A stretch of DNA of 64,000 bases from Pseudomonadota bacterium (GTDB lineage Bacteria > Pseudomonadota > Alphaproteobacteria > Rhodobacterales > Rhodobacteraceae), in assembly GCA_021779835.1 (NCBI GenBank), contig JAJXZX010000002.1, positions 122,984-186,983 on the forward strand. The letters run 5' to 3'. A program made the translations under genes and the position numbers. Below, one piece after another: positions 28,800-38,563 of this stretch (its first letter is position 1; the number at the start of each line of letters is the position of its first letter). The notes below the pieces were generated by a model, which was not told the origin of the DNA, did not search any database, and saw nothing but the letters and a program-made list of their open reading frames with translations.

Positions 28800-29330
28800 C
28801 TAGTCGATGTCGCCCGGCCGTGCCTTACGTTTGCGCCCGCTCACCATGGCGACCACGAGGTTTTCTTCATGCCGCACACTGGCAAGCACCACGCCCGCCA
28901 GATGCAGCAGAACCAGTGCCAACATCCCATGCGCTGCAAGGGAATGCGCCGTCTCGACCCAATCGACACCGTAATAGGCGTCGGTCGTCATCATGTAGCC
29001 GGTGGTGGCCGTGGTCAGCATACCGACCATCAGCGTCACCACCATGATGCCGCCTGCGGGGTTATGCCCGATATAGCGCGCCTCGGTCCCTTTCAGAATC
29101 GCGCCCAGATAGCGCAGGATGGTTACCGGGTGCCGCACGAATTGCGAAAACCGCGCGTAGCGCGTGCCCATCACCCCCCAAAGCAGCCGCATGAGGATCA
29201 AGCCACCGGCGGCAAATCCCGCCCATTGGTGAATATCGGCCGAGCGGTGAGAGCTGAACCACGCTACGGCAAAGCTCAGCACCAGGCTCCAGTGAAAGGC
29301 GCGCACCAGCGGATCCCAGACGCGCGCCAT
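28800..29330 (-). CDS. Cytochrome b561-type membrane protein
   Basis: About 176 residues with four hydrophobic segments and a diheme cytochrome b561 / Ni-Fe hydrogenase b-subunit arrangement. It opens MARVWDPLVRAFHWSLVLS, has DIHQWAGFAAGGLIL in helix 2, and ends with SLAAHGMLALVLLHLAGVVLAS; the histidines in these helices are the likely heme ligands. It passes electrons between periplasmic or cytoplasmic partners and the membrane. An ATG 22 codons upstream (29396) would overlap the PepSY gene by 23 bases but lacks a ribosome site. Coupling to the PepSY gene is likely either way. Confidence 0.82.
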   Translation of the reverse strand: MARVWDPLVRAFHWSLVLSFAVAWFSSHRSADIHQWAGFAAGGLILMRLLWGVMGTRYARFSQFVRHPVTILRYLGAILKGTEARYIGHNPAGGIMVVTLMVGMLTTATTGYMMTTDAYYGVDWVETAHSLAAHGMLALVLLHLAGVVLASVRHEENLVVAMVSGRKRKARPGDID

Positions 29331-29373
29331 CGTCGAGACGACGCGCGCGTCATGCAGAATCGCTGCGGCGCGA

Positions 29374-29649
29374 TCAGTTCTCGCCAGCTTCGGCATTTTT
29401 TACCGGGGCAAGCGTTTCGGCGTTGAAGCCAAGGTTCATCTTTTTGGTTCCTTTCAGGCCATAGACCTCGTAGCAACCCTTCTCGGTCTTGATCCGGCGC
29501 ACTTTGATGCCGTCTTTTTTCAGCATGGCAACCAGATTGGCTTTCGGCTGGAACGACGAAGCCGGCGAGGTGGAGCACATGGCGCCAGCAGCGAAGGAGG
29601 GGCCGGCAAGCATGAGGGCAGCGGCGGTCACGGTCAGAAAACGATACAT
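29374..29649 (-). CDS. Small secreted PepSY-type protein
   Basis: 91-residue exported protein. It has a signal peptide at residues 1-20 (MYRFLTVTAAALMLAGPSFA). The mature region (NLVAMLKKDGIKVRRIKTEKGCYEVYGL) has the alpha-beta pattern of a single PepSY domain. It contains two cysteines that could form a disulfide. GGAG lies upstream of the ATG. It is immediately followed by a cytochrome b561 gene on the same strand, a pairing that suggests a role in periplasmic electron transfer or heme handling, by inference. Confidence 0.78.
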   Translation of the reverse strand: MYRFLTVTAAALMLAGPSFAAGAMCSTSPASSFQPKANLVAMLKKDGIKVRRIKTEKGCYEVYGLKGTKKMNLGFNAETLAPVKNAEAGEN

Positions 29650-29884
29650 AGATAGCTCCGATCTTGGTGACGGGTCTTGGTCCGTCTGGTTTCAGTCTAC
29701 TCGGTGCGACGCGGACTTGCCCGGTCGTCACGGTGGGTTCGTAGCAAGGTCAAACTGTCAGCTTCCTGACGCATGAAAATGTCGCGGCGCCGCCGGTATT
29801 GGCGGATAAACCTTTGCAAATTCCGCCGTCTCGTCGATGGTGGGCGCCAACAGAATGGCGTCGATCCGCGGGGAGGCGGGCAAC

Positions 29885-31219
29885 ATGAAACTCAGAACGG
29901 CTGGCGCACCCGCGCGAAAGATCACCGCAGAAGATGCGGCAGCTTTGGTGAAATCGGGCATGTGGCTTGATTACGGCGCGGTCCTCGGCCAACCGGACGC
30001 TTTCGACGACGCCTTGGCAAAACGCACGGCAGAGCTGTCCGGCGTCAAGGTCCGCTCGTGCCTCTCCACCCGCCCGCGCGCCATCATCGAGGCCGATCCC
30101 GATGGCGCGCATTTCTTTTGGGCCAGCCTGCATTTTTCTGGCTATGACCGCCGCAAGCATGATGCGGGCATCGCGAATTACCTGCCGGTCAACCTTGGCG
30201 AAATCCCCGATTACTACCGCCGGTTCGTCGATCCGGTCGATATTCTGATCCTGAAAACCACCCGCATGGGCGCGGACGGCTATTTCAACTTCGGCCCCTC
30301 AAACCTCTGGCACCGCGCCATCATCGAGCGCGCGCGCTGCATCATTGTCGAGGTGTGCGACGGCGTTCCGTTCTGCAATGGCGTCGAAAACGGCGTGCAT
30401 GTCAGCGAGGTTGATTTCATCATCGAAGGCGATCACCGCGCGATGCCCGAACTACCCTCGCTGCCGCCCACCGAGGTTGACCGCGCCGTGGCACGCCTGA
30501 TTACCGGCGAGATCGAGGATGGCTCGTGCCTGCAAATCGGTATTGGCGGGATGCCCAACGCGGTGTGCAGCCTGATCGCGGAATCCTCGATCAAGGATCT
30601 GGGCGTGCATACCGAAATGCTGACCGATGGCATCATCGACCTTTATCACGCGGGCATGATCAGCGGCGCGCACAAGAAGCTTAATCCGGGCAAGGTGGTC
30701 GCCACGTTCGCGCTTGGCACGCAGAAAATGTATGACACCATCGCCAACAACCCGGATTTTGAATTCCACCCGGTCGATTACACCAACCTGCCGCACATGA
30801 TCATGCAGAACAACCGCGCGGTGGCGATCAACAACACCACGCAAATCGACCTACAAGGGCAGGCGGCCTCTGAATCGGACGGTCACCGCCATATCTCGGG
30901 CACCGGTGGCCAGCTTCAGTTTATCCGCGGTTCCTACGCGTCACAGGGCGGCAAATCCTTCATCTGCCTGTCCTCGACCTTCGATAAGAAAGGCGACCGG
31001 CGCAGCCGCATCGTCTTGAACCTGACCAAGGGCAACATCGTCACCGCGCCGCGGTCTGACATGATGTATGTCGTCACCGAATATGGCATCGTGAACCTCA
31101 AGGGCAAAACCGTGGCGGAACGGGCGCTTGCGCTGATTTCCATCGCCCACCCCGATTTCCGCGAGGAGCTGGAGCGCGAGGCCTACACCCACCGCATGAT
31201 CCCGCGCGGGTTCTTCTAG
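29885..31219 (+). CDS. Acetyl-CoA hydrolase/CoA-transferase family protein
   Basis: 444-residue class I CoA-transferase resembling 4-hydroxybutyrate or butyryl-CoA:acetate CoA-transferases. The N-terminal half has LKTTRMGADGYFNFGPS. The C-terminal half has QIGIGGMPNAVC and LGVHTEMLTDGIIDL, whose Glu is the probable covalent CoA-ester residue, then HRHISGTGGQLQFIRG. The start MKLRTAG has GGAGG upstream. It stands alone, so the acid substrate cannot be inferred from neighbours. Confidence 0.9.
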   Translation: MKLRTAGAPARKITAEDAAALVKSGMWLDYGAVLGQPDAFDDALAKRTAELSGVKVRSCLSTRPRAIIEADPDGAHFFWASLHFSGYDRRKHDAGIANYLPVNLGEIPDYYRRFVDPVDILILKTTRMGADGYFNFGPSNLWHRAIIERARCIIVEVCDGVPFCNGVENGVHVSEVDFIIEGDHRAMPELPSLPPTEVDRAVARLITGEIEDGSCLQIGIGGMPNAVCSLIAESSIKDLGVHTEMLTDGIIDLYHAGMISGAHKKLNPGKVVATFALGTQKMYDTIANNPDFEFHPVDYTNLPHMIMQNNRAVAINNTTQIDLQGQAASESDGHRHISGTGGQLQFIRGSYASQGGKSFICLSSTFDKKGDRRSRIVLNLTKGNIVTAPRSDMMYVVTEYGIVNLKGKTVAERALALISIAHPDFREELEREAYTHRMIPRGFF

Positions 31220-31226
31220 GCGCGCC

Positions 31227-33314
31227 TCACTCATACCGCAGCGCCTCGATCGGATCGAGGCGCGCGGCCTTTTGCGCCGGGTAATAGCCAAAAAACACCC
31301 CGATCGCCGCCGAAAACAGAAAGCCCCCCGCCACCGCAACCCAAGAGATCGGCGCGGGCCAACCGGCAAAGGCGGAAATCGTAAGCGAGGCGATGATCCC
31401 CATCGCCACCCCCGCGCCGCCGCCAATCGCGCTTAGCAGCACCGCCTCGGCCAGAAACTGCAACAACACCTGTATCCTGCGCGCACCGATGGCCATGCGA
31501 AGGCCAATCTCGCGTGTGCGTTCGGTGACCGAGACCAGCAGAATGTTCATGATCCCGATGCCGCCCACCAGCAGCGAAATCGACGCCACCGCCGCAAGCA
31601 ACAGCGCCAGCACCTGCGAGCTTCCCTGCGCCGCATCGGCGATCTGGCTAAGGTTGCGCACCGAGAAATCGCTCGGCGCCCCCGGCGCGATATGATGCAC
31701 CCTGTTCAGCGTCGCCGTCACTTGCGTCAGCGTGGCCGTCACCTGATCCGCCGCACTTGCCTGCACATAGATCTGGTTCACATAGCCCATCATGCGCGCC
31801 TGTATCCCATAGGGGTTCAGCGGTTGCGGATAGATCCAGCCCAACGGCACCTGCGCCGAATTGGGCGCGGCCACCCCCAACACCCGACGCTGCGCGGTGT
31901 TGTAGGGCAGCATGACCACATCGTCCTGATCCTGCCCAAACCCGGTCTGCCCCTTCGACGCGAGCAGCCCCACCACCTCGACCGGCGTGCCCTTGATCTG
32001 GATATGCGCCCCGATCGGGCTTTCATAGGGCGGGAACAGTTGCGCATAAACCGTCTGCCCGATCAGCGCGACCGTCGCCCCGCTGGTATCATCCGCCTCG
32101 GTCAGCCCGCGCCCCTCGGCCACCACCCAGTTGGTCGCGGCGGGGTAGGAGGCGCTGACCCCCTGAATTTGCGTGCTCCAGTTCTGGTCGGCGTATTGCA
32201 CCTGTCCCGATTGGCGGATCAGATAGCTGACATCCGACACCGCCGGGTCTTCCGCCCGGATCGCCTCGACATCGCTGACCGTCAGGGTGGAGGCGCTGCC
32301 AAAGCCGCCCCGCGCGCCACCGCTGCGCGCGGCCCCCGGCTGCACCACCAACAGGTTGGTGCCAAGGCTTGCAATCTGTCGCGCCACCGCCTGGTTCGCG
32401 CCTTGTCCGACCGCCACCATGGCAATCAGCGCGGCCACGCCGACAAACACCCCCAGCATCGTCAAAAGCGAGCGCGTCTTGTTGCGTGCCAGCGACTGCA
32501 CCGCGATGGTAAAGATCATCGTGGCAAACGACCAGGCCGAGCCTTTGCCCTCTGGTGGTGCCGCCAGTTCCTGCGCCATACCCGCGCCAGAAAACATCGG
32601 CTTTTCATTGGGTTTGTCCGACAGCACCTCGCCATCGCGCATCGTGACGATGCGGTCTGTGTAGGCGGCAATGTCGGTCTCGTGCGTTACCACCACCACG
32701 GTCACACCGTTCTCACGGTTAAGGCGCTGCAACGTCTCCATGATCTCATGCGAGTTGCGCGTATCAAGGTTGCCGGTCGGCTCGTCGGCCAGCAAAAGCC
32801 CCGGCGCGTTGATTAAGGCGCGCGCGATGGCGACCCTTTGTTGCTGGCCACCCGACAACTGACCGGGCGTATTGTCCACCCGGTCCGCCAACCCGATCAG
32901 CCCCAGGGCGATCCGTGCCCGCGCATTGCGCGCCGCGCGACCGCGCACCGCATTGCGTGAATATATCAGCGGCAGCCCGACGTTTTCCATCGCACTTGCC
33001 CGCGCCAGCAGGTTGAAGCTTTGAAAGACAAAGCCGATGCGTTGGCCACGAATATCGGCCAGCGCCTCTTCGTTCGGGTGCGCCACATCGGTGCCCTCGA
33101 ACAGATACGCGCCGCTGGAGGGGCGGTCGAGGCAGCCAAGGATCGACATCAACGTCGATTTCCCCGACCCCGAGGCCCCCATGATCGCGACAAACTCGCC
33201 GCGCCGCACCGTCAGGCTGACGCCCCGCAAGGCGCGCACCACCTGATCGCCCAGCCTATAGCTGCGCGTGACGTCGCGGACCTCGATCACCGGCGGCGCA
33301 AGGGGCGTGGTCAT
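31227..33314 (-). CDS. macB: MacB-type ABC transporter ATPase/permease
   Basis: 695-residue fusion of an N-terminal ABC ATPase and a C-terminal MacB permease. Walker A is GASGSGKST near residue 44, the signature is LSGGQQQRVAIARA, Walker B is LLLADEPTG, and the H-loop is VVVTHE. A first transmembrane helix near residues 285-305 is followed by a large periplasmic domain and three C-terminal helices (LLVGGIGIMNILLVSVTER and others). Such proteins act as mechanotransmission pumps for macrolides, peptides or siderophores with MacA and an outer-membrane channel. The start overlaps the macA stop by 4 bases. No TolC-like gene is in the window. Confidence 0.93.
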   Translation of the reverse strand: MTTPLAPPVIEVRDVTRSYRLGDQVVRALRGVSLTVRRGEFVAIMGASGSGKSTLMSILGCLDRPSSGAYLFEGTDVAHPNEEALADIRGQRIGFVFQSFNLLARASAMENVGLPLIYSRNAVRGRAARNARARIALGLIGLADRVDNTPGQLSGGQQQRVAIARALINAPGLLLADEPTGNLDTRNSHEIMETLQRLNRENGVTVVVVTHETDIAAYTDRIVTMRDGEVLSDKPNEKPMFSGAGMAQELAAPPEGKGSAWSFATMIFTIAVQSLARNKTRSLLTMLGVFVGVAALIAMVAVGQGANQAVARQIASLGTNLLVVQPGAARSGGARGGFGSASTLTVSDVEAIRAEDPAVSDVSYLIRQSGQVQYADQNWSTQIQGVSASYPAATNWVVAEGRGLTEADDTSGATVALIGQTVYAQLFPPYESPIGAHIQIKGTPVEVVGLLASKGQTGFGQDQDDVVMLPYNTAQRRVLGVAAPNSAQVPLGWIYPQPLNPYGIQARMMGYVNQIYVQASAADQVTATLTQVTATLNRVHHIAPGAPSDFSVRNLSQIADAAQGSSQVLALLLAAVASISLLVGGIGIMNILLVSVTERTREIGLRMAIGARRIQVLLQFLAEAVLLSAIGGGAGVAMGIIASLTISAFAGWPAPISWVAVAGGFLFSAAIGVFFGYYPAQKAARLDPIEALRYE

Positions 33315-34639
33315 GGCTGGAACCTCAGACCAGTGCTCGCGGTGCTACGCGCACCCGCACCAGTGCTTTCGCCGATGATGACCGCGTCACCAACCGCCAG
33401 CTTGCCGGACAGGATTTCGGCATTGGTGCCATCATCCAACCCGGATTGGACCAAGACCGAGACCGGCTTGCCATTGAGCAGCACATAGACATGCCCGCGC
33501 GTGCCCTGGGCTGCGGTCGTCCCTGCCTGGGTCGATGGGGCTTTCGCCGCCCCGGTTCCGCTCGCGCCCGCAGCCGCCCCGGTCCGCGTCGCCCGCGCCC
33601 CGCCGCTGCTTGGCTGATAGCGCAGCGCTTTCGATGGCACGCGCAGCGCATCCGCAGCCTCTGCCACCACAATCCGCGCCGAGGCGGTCATGCCCGGCTT
33701 CAATGCCAGATCGTCATTCTTCACCCCCACGATCACGTCATAGGTCACCACGTTCTGCACCGATTGCGGCGACTGGCGCACCTCTGTCACGGTGCCGCTA
33801 AACTCGCGCCCCGGAAACGCGTTGACGTCAAAGCTGACCCGCTCGCCCGCCTTCACATTGCCGATATCGCTTTCCGAGACGTTCACATCGACCTGCATAT
33901 CGGTCAGATCCTGCGCGATCAGAAACAGGATTGGCGTTTGCAGGCTTGATGCCACCGTCTGCCCCGCCGTCACATTGCGCGACACCACGGTCCCCGACAC
34001 CGGCGACAGGATGTTGGTATAGGCCAGCGTGATATTGGCCGATCCCAGCGCCGCCTGCTTTTGCTCGATCGTCGCTTGGTCCACATCAATCTGCGCCTTG
34101 GCCGCGTCCAGCGCGCTTTTCAGCTGATCGACGGCATCCTGCGTCACGGCGTTCTTCGCCATCAACTGCGTGTTACGGTCATAGGTAATCTGCGCATAGG
34201 ACAGCCCCGCCTGATCCTTCAGCAACTGCGCCTTCGACAGGTCAAGATCCGCCTGCGCCTGCGCCACCGCGCTTTTGAACGACCGGTCGTCAATGGTCGC
34301 GCAAACCTGCCCCTTGGTGACGTGGTCATTGAAATCGCAGCTTACGCTGGAGATCACACCCGAGACGTAAGACCCCACCGTCACCGTCAGCACCGGGTTC
34401 ACCGTGCCGGTGGCATTGACGGTCTGCGTGACAGCGCCCCGATCGGCGGGCTGCGTCACATAGTTGACCGGCACCGTGCGGCCCAGCCACCACCACGCCC
34501 CGGCACCGATAACGCCAAGGGCAAGCAGACTGGCCAGCGGCAAACGCCAACGCGGCCTTGGGCGCACGGCGGGATGCGGCTGTGGTGCCGCGCTGGAGAG
34601 TGCGGATACGGCGGGTGGCGGGTCGAGTGGCGCGTTCAT
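33311..34639 (-). CDS. macA: MacA-type periplasmic adaptor
   Basis: 442-residue membrane-fusion protein that bridges MacB and an outer-membrane channel. One N-terminal membrane anchor lies at about residues 32-52 (LPLASLLALGVIGAGAWWWL). A biotinyl-lipoyl half-motif, an alpha-helical hairpin rich in Ala/Gln (residues 120-195) and beta-barrel segments follow (SPVSGTVVSRNVTAGQTV). An unusual low-complexity Ala/Gly/Thr stretch near residues 355-395 interrupts the C-terminal domain. It is the first gene of the macA-macB pair. Confidence 0.9.
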   Translation of the reverse strand: MNAPLDPPPAVSALSSAAPQPHPAVRPRPRWRLPLASLLALGVIGAGAWWWLGRTVPVNYVTQPADRGAVTQTVNATGTVNPVLTVTVGSYVSGVISSVSCDFNDHVTKGQVCATIDDRSFKSAVAQAQADLDLSKAQLLKDQAGLSYAQITYDRNTQLMAKNAVTQDAVDQLKSALDAAKAQIDVDQATIEQKQAALGSANITLAYTNILSPVSGTVVSRNVTAGQTVASSLQTPILFLIAQDLTDMQVDVNVSESDIGNVKAGERVSFDVNAFPGREFSGTVTEVRQSPQSVQNVVTYDVIVGVKNDDLALKPGMTASARIVVAEAADALRVPSKALRYQPSSGGARATRTGAAAGASGTGAAKAPSTQAGTTAAQGTRGHVYVLLNGKPVSVLVQSGLDDGTNAEILSGKLAVGDAVIIGESTGAGARSTASTGLRFQP

Positions 34640-34734
34640 CGGGGCTCCTCAGACGTCGGGAAAATCCCTGCTAAGGTTGAACGTAGCCCATGATTCTTTC
34701 CGCCGCGCGCTGCCTCAAATCAATCCGCCCCGAA

Positions 34735-36429
34735 TTAATCGCCCTCGCCGCGCGGTAGGCCAAACAGCGCCTCAGCGTCGGTGGCGCTGTAATACCCAAG
34801 CCGCACATCTTCGGCGACCAACGCCCGGTCCCGCGCCATCGCAGGCCCATAGCCGCCACCGCCCGGCGTGCGCACATGCACCCGGTCGCCGGGCGCCAGC
34901 GGAATATCCTGCTCTTTCGACAGATGCGGCGGCACATGCGCCACGCCGCCGCGCCACACCGTGACTTCGTTCACTGCACCATCCGCGCCGCCCAGCACGC
35001 CTTGCGGCCCAAAGCGCCCGTGGTCCATCACAAAGCTCGCCACCGCCGCGCCGCGCCGCAGCTCCAGCATATAATCCAGCCCAAAGCCGCCCCGCTGCGT
35101 CCCCGCGCCACCCGAGCCTTCGCGCAGCGCGTAATGGTGGTAAAGCACGGGAAACGCCTGCTCCATGATCTCGACCGGAGGCGCTTTGGAAATTCCGATG
35201 GTCGAACACCCGTTCGACAACCCGTCGCCCTGGGCAGAGCCGCCATAGCCTCCGCCCGACAACTGATACATCACGAAATCGCGGCCCCGCTGCGGATCAT
35301 GCCCGCCCAGCGCGAAGTTGCCCGACGTGCCTGCTGGCGCCGCCGTAACACGGTCGGGCAAGGCGCTGACAAGCGCGGCAAACACCACCTCGGCAATGCG
35401 CTGGCTGACTTCTGCCGCGCAGCCCGACACCGGGCGCGGGTATTGCGCATCCAGAAAGGTGCCAGCCACGCCCGTCACCTTCAGCGGCTCAAACGCGCCC
35501 GCGCTGATCGGCACCTCGGGGAAGATATGCCGCATCGCCAGATAGACCGACGAAAGCGTCGTCGCCAGAACCGAGTTCATCGGCCCGATGCAGGGCGGCG
35601 ACGAACCGGCAAAATCAAACACCAGATCATCGCCCTCGCGCCGCACCGCCAGCCGGATCGACAGCGGCGCATCCACCACGCCGTCGCTGTCAACCCAAGC
35701 CACGGCGCTGTGCTGCCCCTCGGGGATCTCTGCCACAAAGGCCCGCATCTGCCGCGCCGCCCGCGCGCGCAATTCGGCAATCGCCGCGCGCACCACATCG
35801 TCGCCATAGCGATCCAGCAGCGCGCCCAACCGCTCTTCCCCCACCATCAGCGCCGCCGCTTGGGCCTTCACATCGCCAATCCGCTGATCCGCCACGCGGA
35901 TGTTGGAGCAGATGATCGCGTAAATCTCCTCGTCCAGCACGCCTTCCTTGAACAGCCGAACCGGAGGCAAACGCAACCCTTCCTGCTCCACCGAGGTCGC
36001 CGAGGCCGAAAATCCCCCCGGCACCGCGCCACCCGTATCCGGCCAGTGTCCGGTGTTCGACAGCCAGCAGAAAATCTTGCCCTCCCGATAGAACGGTCGC
36101 GCAAAGCGCACATCCATCAGATGCGTGCCGCCCAGATAGGGGTCGTTGACGATGTAGATATCACCGGGCTTCGGCGCCGCCGTCACCCCCGCCGCGATCC
36201 GCTCGATCAACACCCGCGTCGAATACTGCATGGTGCCGACAAACACCGGCAAGCCCCCCGCGCCTTGCGCGATCAGCGCGCCATCCTCGGCGGCATAGAT
36301 GCCGTCCGAGCGGTCGTTCGCCTCGGCAATCACCGGCGAGAAGGCCGCGCGCGAAAACGACAGGTCCATCTCGTCGCAGACCTGCTGCAACCCGGCCTGA
36401 ATTACGGACAGCGTAATCGGATCAATCAT
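34735..36429 (-). CDS. hyuB: Hydantoinase B/oxoprolinase family subunit
   Basis: 564-residue HyuB-type subunit of an ATP-dependent cyclic amide hydrolase (5-oxoprolinase, N-methylhydantoinase or acetophenone carboxylase family). Family blocks seen are IAEANDRSDGIYAAEDG, GDIYIVNDPYLGGTHLMDV and the glycine-rich C-terminus REGSGGAGTQRGGFG and TPGGGGYG. It is complete in length. It overlaps hyuA by 4 bases (ATGA), so the two form a complex from one message. The substrate is probably a lactam, imide or hydantoin, given the neighbouring N-heterocycle-type oxidoreductases, but this is inference. Confidence 0.92.
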   Translation of the reverse strand: MIDPITLSVIQAGLQQVCDEMDLSFSRAAFSPVIAEANDRSDGIYAAEDGALIAQGAGGLPVFVGTMQYSTRVLIERIAAGVTAAPKPGDIYIVNDPYLGGTHLMDVRFARPFYREGKIFCWLSNTGHWPDTGGAVPGGFSASATSVEQEGLRLPPVRLFKEGVLDEEIYAIICSNIRVADQRIGDVKAQAAALMVGEERLGALLDRYGDDVVRAAIAELRARAARQMRAFVAEIPEGQHSAVAWVDSDGVVDAPLSIRLAVRREGDDLVFDFAGSSPPCIGPMNSVLATTLSSVYLAMRHIFPEVPISAGAFEPLKVTGVAGTFLDAQYPRPVSGCAAEVSQRIAEVVFAALVSALPDRVTAAPAGTSGNFALGGHDPQRGRDFVMYQLSGGGYGGSAQGDGLSNGCSTIGISKAPPVEIMEQAFPVLYHHYALREGSGGAGTQRGGFGLDYMLELRRGAAVASFVMDHGRFGPQGVLGGADGAVNEVTVWRGGVAHVPPHLSKEQDIPLAPGDRVHVRTPGGGGYGPAMARDRALVAEDVRLGYYSATDAEALFGLPRGEGD

Positions 36430-38477
36430 GGCCGCGCTCCCAGCGTGATGACGATATTGCCATCTGCGTCACCGGTCGCCAAATCGCCGGGTTCGATCAG
36501 AACCGTGGTATCCATCTGCTCGACGATGGCGGGGCCGGTCAGGCGGAACCCCTCGGGCAGGTGGTCGCGCCAATAGATCGGCGTCGCGTGCCACGCCCCG
36601 TCAAAGTAAACCGCGCGGCTGCCAGTCTGCGCTTCGTCAAGGCGCGCCTTGCGCCCCGCCGGGTCGATCAGCCGCGACAGATCCAGCGCCGCCCGCGTTC
36701 CCACCACCGAGCAGTTGGCGTTCACCACCATCGCGCGCACGTTATCCAGCCGGACCTTGAAGCGGCGGAAATACACCTCGTCGAACTTCGCGCGCAGCGC
36801 CTCGCGGGTGATGTCCGGCCCCTCGATGGCTACGCGCAGCAGGTGCGTCTGCCCTACGAACTGCATATCCAATACATACGATTGCTGCATGGAAAACACA
36901 TCCACGTTTTCCGCCTCGATCAGCGCTTTGCCCACCTTGGCCTGCCCGCGCAGCACCTCTGCCAGTTGCCCCATGTCGAGCGTGTCGAGCGGCGTGTTGA
37001 TCGTGCGTACAAAGTCATGGCGCAGGTCGGCCACGATACAGCCTAAGGCATTGGTAATGCCCGGTCTTGCCGGCACCAGCACCCTCGGCACCCCCAATTC
37101 CCGCGCCAAAGCAGAGGCATGCAGTGGCCCCGCGCCCCCGAACGCAAACAGCGCAAAATCGCGCGGATCGGCCCCAAGCGAGACCGACACCATGCGGATC
37201 GCCCCCGCCATCTTGATATTGGCCACCCGCACCACCGCCTCAGCCGCGCCCACGGCATCAAGGCCCAAGGGTTTCCCCAGCTTTTCCAGATAGATAGCCG
37301 CGACATCTGCAACGGAAACCCCGCCCTCCACCGACTTGAGCTTGCCGGGATTGAGCCGCCCCAACAGCAGGTTTGCGTCCGAAATCGTCGGCTCCACCCC
37401 GCCACGGCCATAGCAAATCGGCCCCGGCGTTGACCCCGCACTCTGCGGCCCCACCTCCAGCAACCCCGCCGCCGTCACCCGCGCAATCGACCCGCCCCCG
37501 GCGCCCACCGTGCGCACATCGACCATCGGCACATGGATCGGCATGGCATATTCCAGCTCGATCTCGTTCGACACCGGCGGCTCCGCCCCCCGGATCAGCG
37601 CGACATCGGTCGAGGTGCCGCCCATGTCATAGGTCAGAAGGTTCTCCATCCCCGCCCGTCGCCCGGTATAGGCCGCCGCCATCACACCCGAGGCCGGCCC
37701 CGACATCACTGTTTTTGCGGCCTCTTTTGCCACCAAGCGCGACGAAACCATGCCGCCGTTGCCGTTCATCACCAGCACGTCGCCGCGATAGCCCCCCTTG
37801 GCAAGCTCCTCGATCAGCCGCGCGATATACCGCTCCAACAAGGGCTGCACCGAGGCATTGACCGCCGCCGTCACCCCCCGCTCAAACTCGCGGCTTTCCG
37901 ACAAAAGCGCGTGGCCCAGCGTGATGTGATCGTTGGGCCAGAAGCGCCGCAAAACCGCAGCCGAGGCCAGTTCATGCGCCGGATTGGCATAGGCGTGCAG
38001 GTAATGCACCACGACCGAAACGCAGCCCGCCGCCAGCAACGCCCGCCCGGCGCGCTCTACCGCGGCCTCGTCCAGCGGCACCACGACTGCGCCCGAGGCA
38101 TCCATCCGCTCGGCCACTTCCAGCCGCAGATCGCGGGGGATGACGGGGACGAAATGACCCGTCATTCCATAGGCTTGCGGGCGTGTCCTACGACCAAGCT
38201 CTAACACGTCGCGAAAGCCTTGGGTGGTAATCAACCCGGTGCGCGCCAGCTTGCGTTCCAACACGGCGTTGGTGGTCGTCGTGGTGCCGTGCACGATCAG
38301 ATCAACGTCAGACAGATCCGCCTCTGCCTCGGCCAGCGCGGCCAGCACGCCAAACGCTTGGTTGTCGAGGGTGGAGGGCACCTTGGCCAATTTCACCGCG
38401 CCCGTGGCCTGATCCATCAGGATCAAGTCGGTGAAGGTTCCGCCGACATCCACACCCACAACCAGCCCACGCGCCAT
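36426..38477 (-). CDS. hyuA: Hydantoinase A/oxoprolinase family subunit
   Basis: 683-residue ATP-binding subunit of a HyuAB-type hydrolase. The N-terminal actin/hexokinase-like phosphate loop is VGVDVGGTFTDL. Other family blocks are VHGTTTTTNAVLER, the LTYDMGGTSTDVALI second phosphate loop and AFGGAGPLHA. The start MARGLVVGVD has AAAGGACA upstream; an in-frame ATG further upstream would translate across the predicted promoter and is rejected. ATP would be used to activate a cyclic amide carbonyl for ring opening by the HyuB partner. Confidence 0.92.
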   Translation of the reverse strand: MARGLVVGVDVGGTFTDLILMDQATGAVKLAKVPSTLDNQAFGVLAALAEAEADLSDVDLIVHGTTTTTNAVLERKLARTGLITTQGFRDVLELGRRTRPQAYGMTGHFVPVIPRDLRLEVAERMDASGAVVVPLDEAAVERAGRALLAAGCVSVVVHYLHAYANPAHELASAAVLRRFWPNDHITLGHALLSESREFERGVTAAVNASVQPLLERYIARLIEELAKGGYRGDVLVMNGNGGMVSSRLVAKEAAKTVMSGPASGVMAAAYTGRRAGMENLLTYDMGGTSTDVALIRGAEPPVSNEIELEYAMPIHVPMVDVRTVGAGGGSIARVTAAGLLEVGPQSAGSTPGPICYGRGGVEPTISDANLLLGRLNPGKLKSVEGGVSVADVAAIYLEKLGKPLGLDAVGAAEAVVRVANIKMAGAIRMVSVSLGADPRDFALFAFGGAGPLHASALARELGVPRVLVPARPGITNALGCIVADLRHDFVRTINTPLDTLDMGQLAEVLRGQAKVGKALIEAENVDVFSMQQSYVLDMQFVGQTHLLRVAIEGPDITREALRAKFDEVYFRRFKVRLDNVRAMVVNANCSVVGTRAALDLSRLIDPAGRKARLDEAQTGSRAVYFDGAWHATPIYWRDHLPEGFRLTGPAIVEQMDTTVLIEPGDLATGDADGNIVITLGARP

Positions 38478-38503
38478 TGCCTGTCCTTTGTCAAAGCCAA
38501 GAC

Positions 38504-38519
38504 CATTCGTATACAAATG
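38504..38519. promoter_or_regulatory. Predicted MarR operator and promoter at hyuA
   Basis: Near-palindrome CATTCGTATACAAATG (14 of 16 positions symmetrical). On the minus strand it begins within the -10 of a promoter TTGACT (38546-38541), 18-base spacer, AATCAT (38522-38517), so a bound protein would cover the start of hyuA transcription. A copy matching at 13 of 16 positions lies in the same place at the opposite cluster arm (39075-39090). Confidence 0.7.
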
Positions 38520-38563
38520 ATTTCCGCAACCCTTTGCGAAAGTCAACGGTGGCGTTGTGGCGA

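Noticed and set aside
34876..36576. 566-codon open frame on plus opposite hyuB
   Set aside because: His/Arg-rich shadow frame with no family match, opposite a convincing hyuB.
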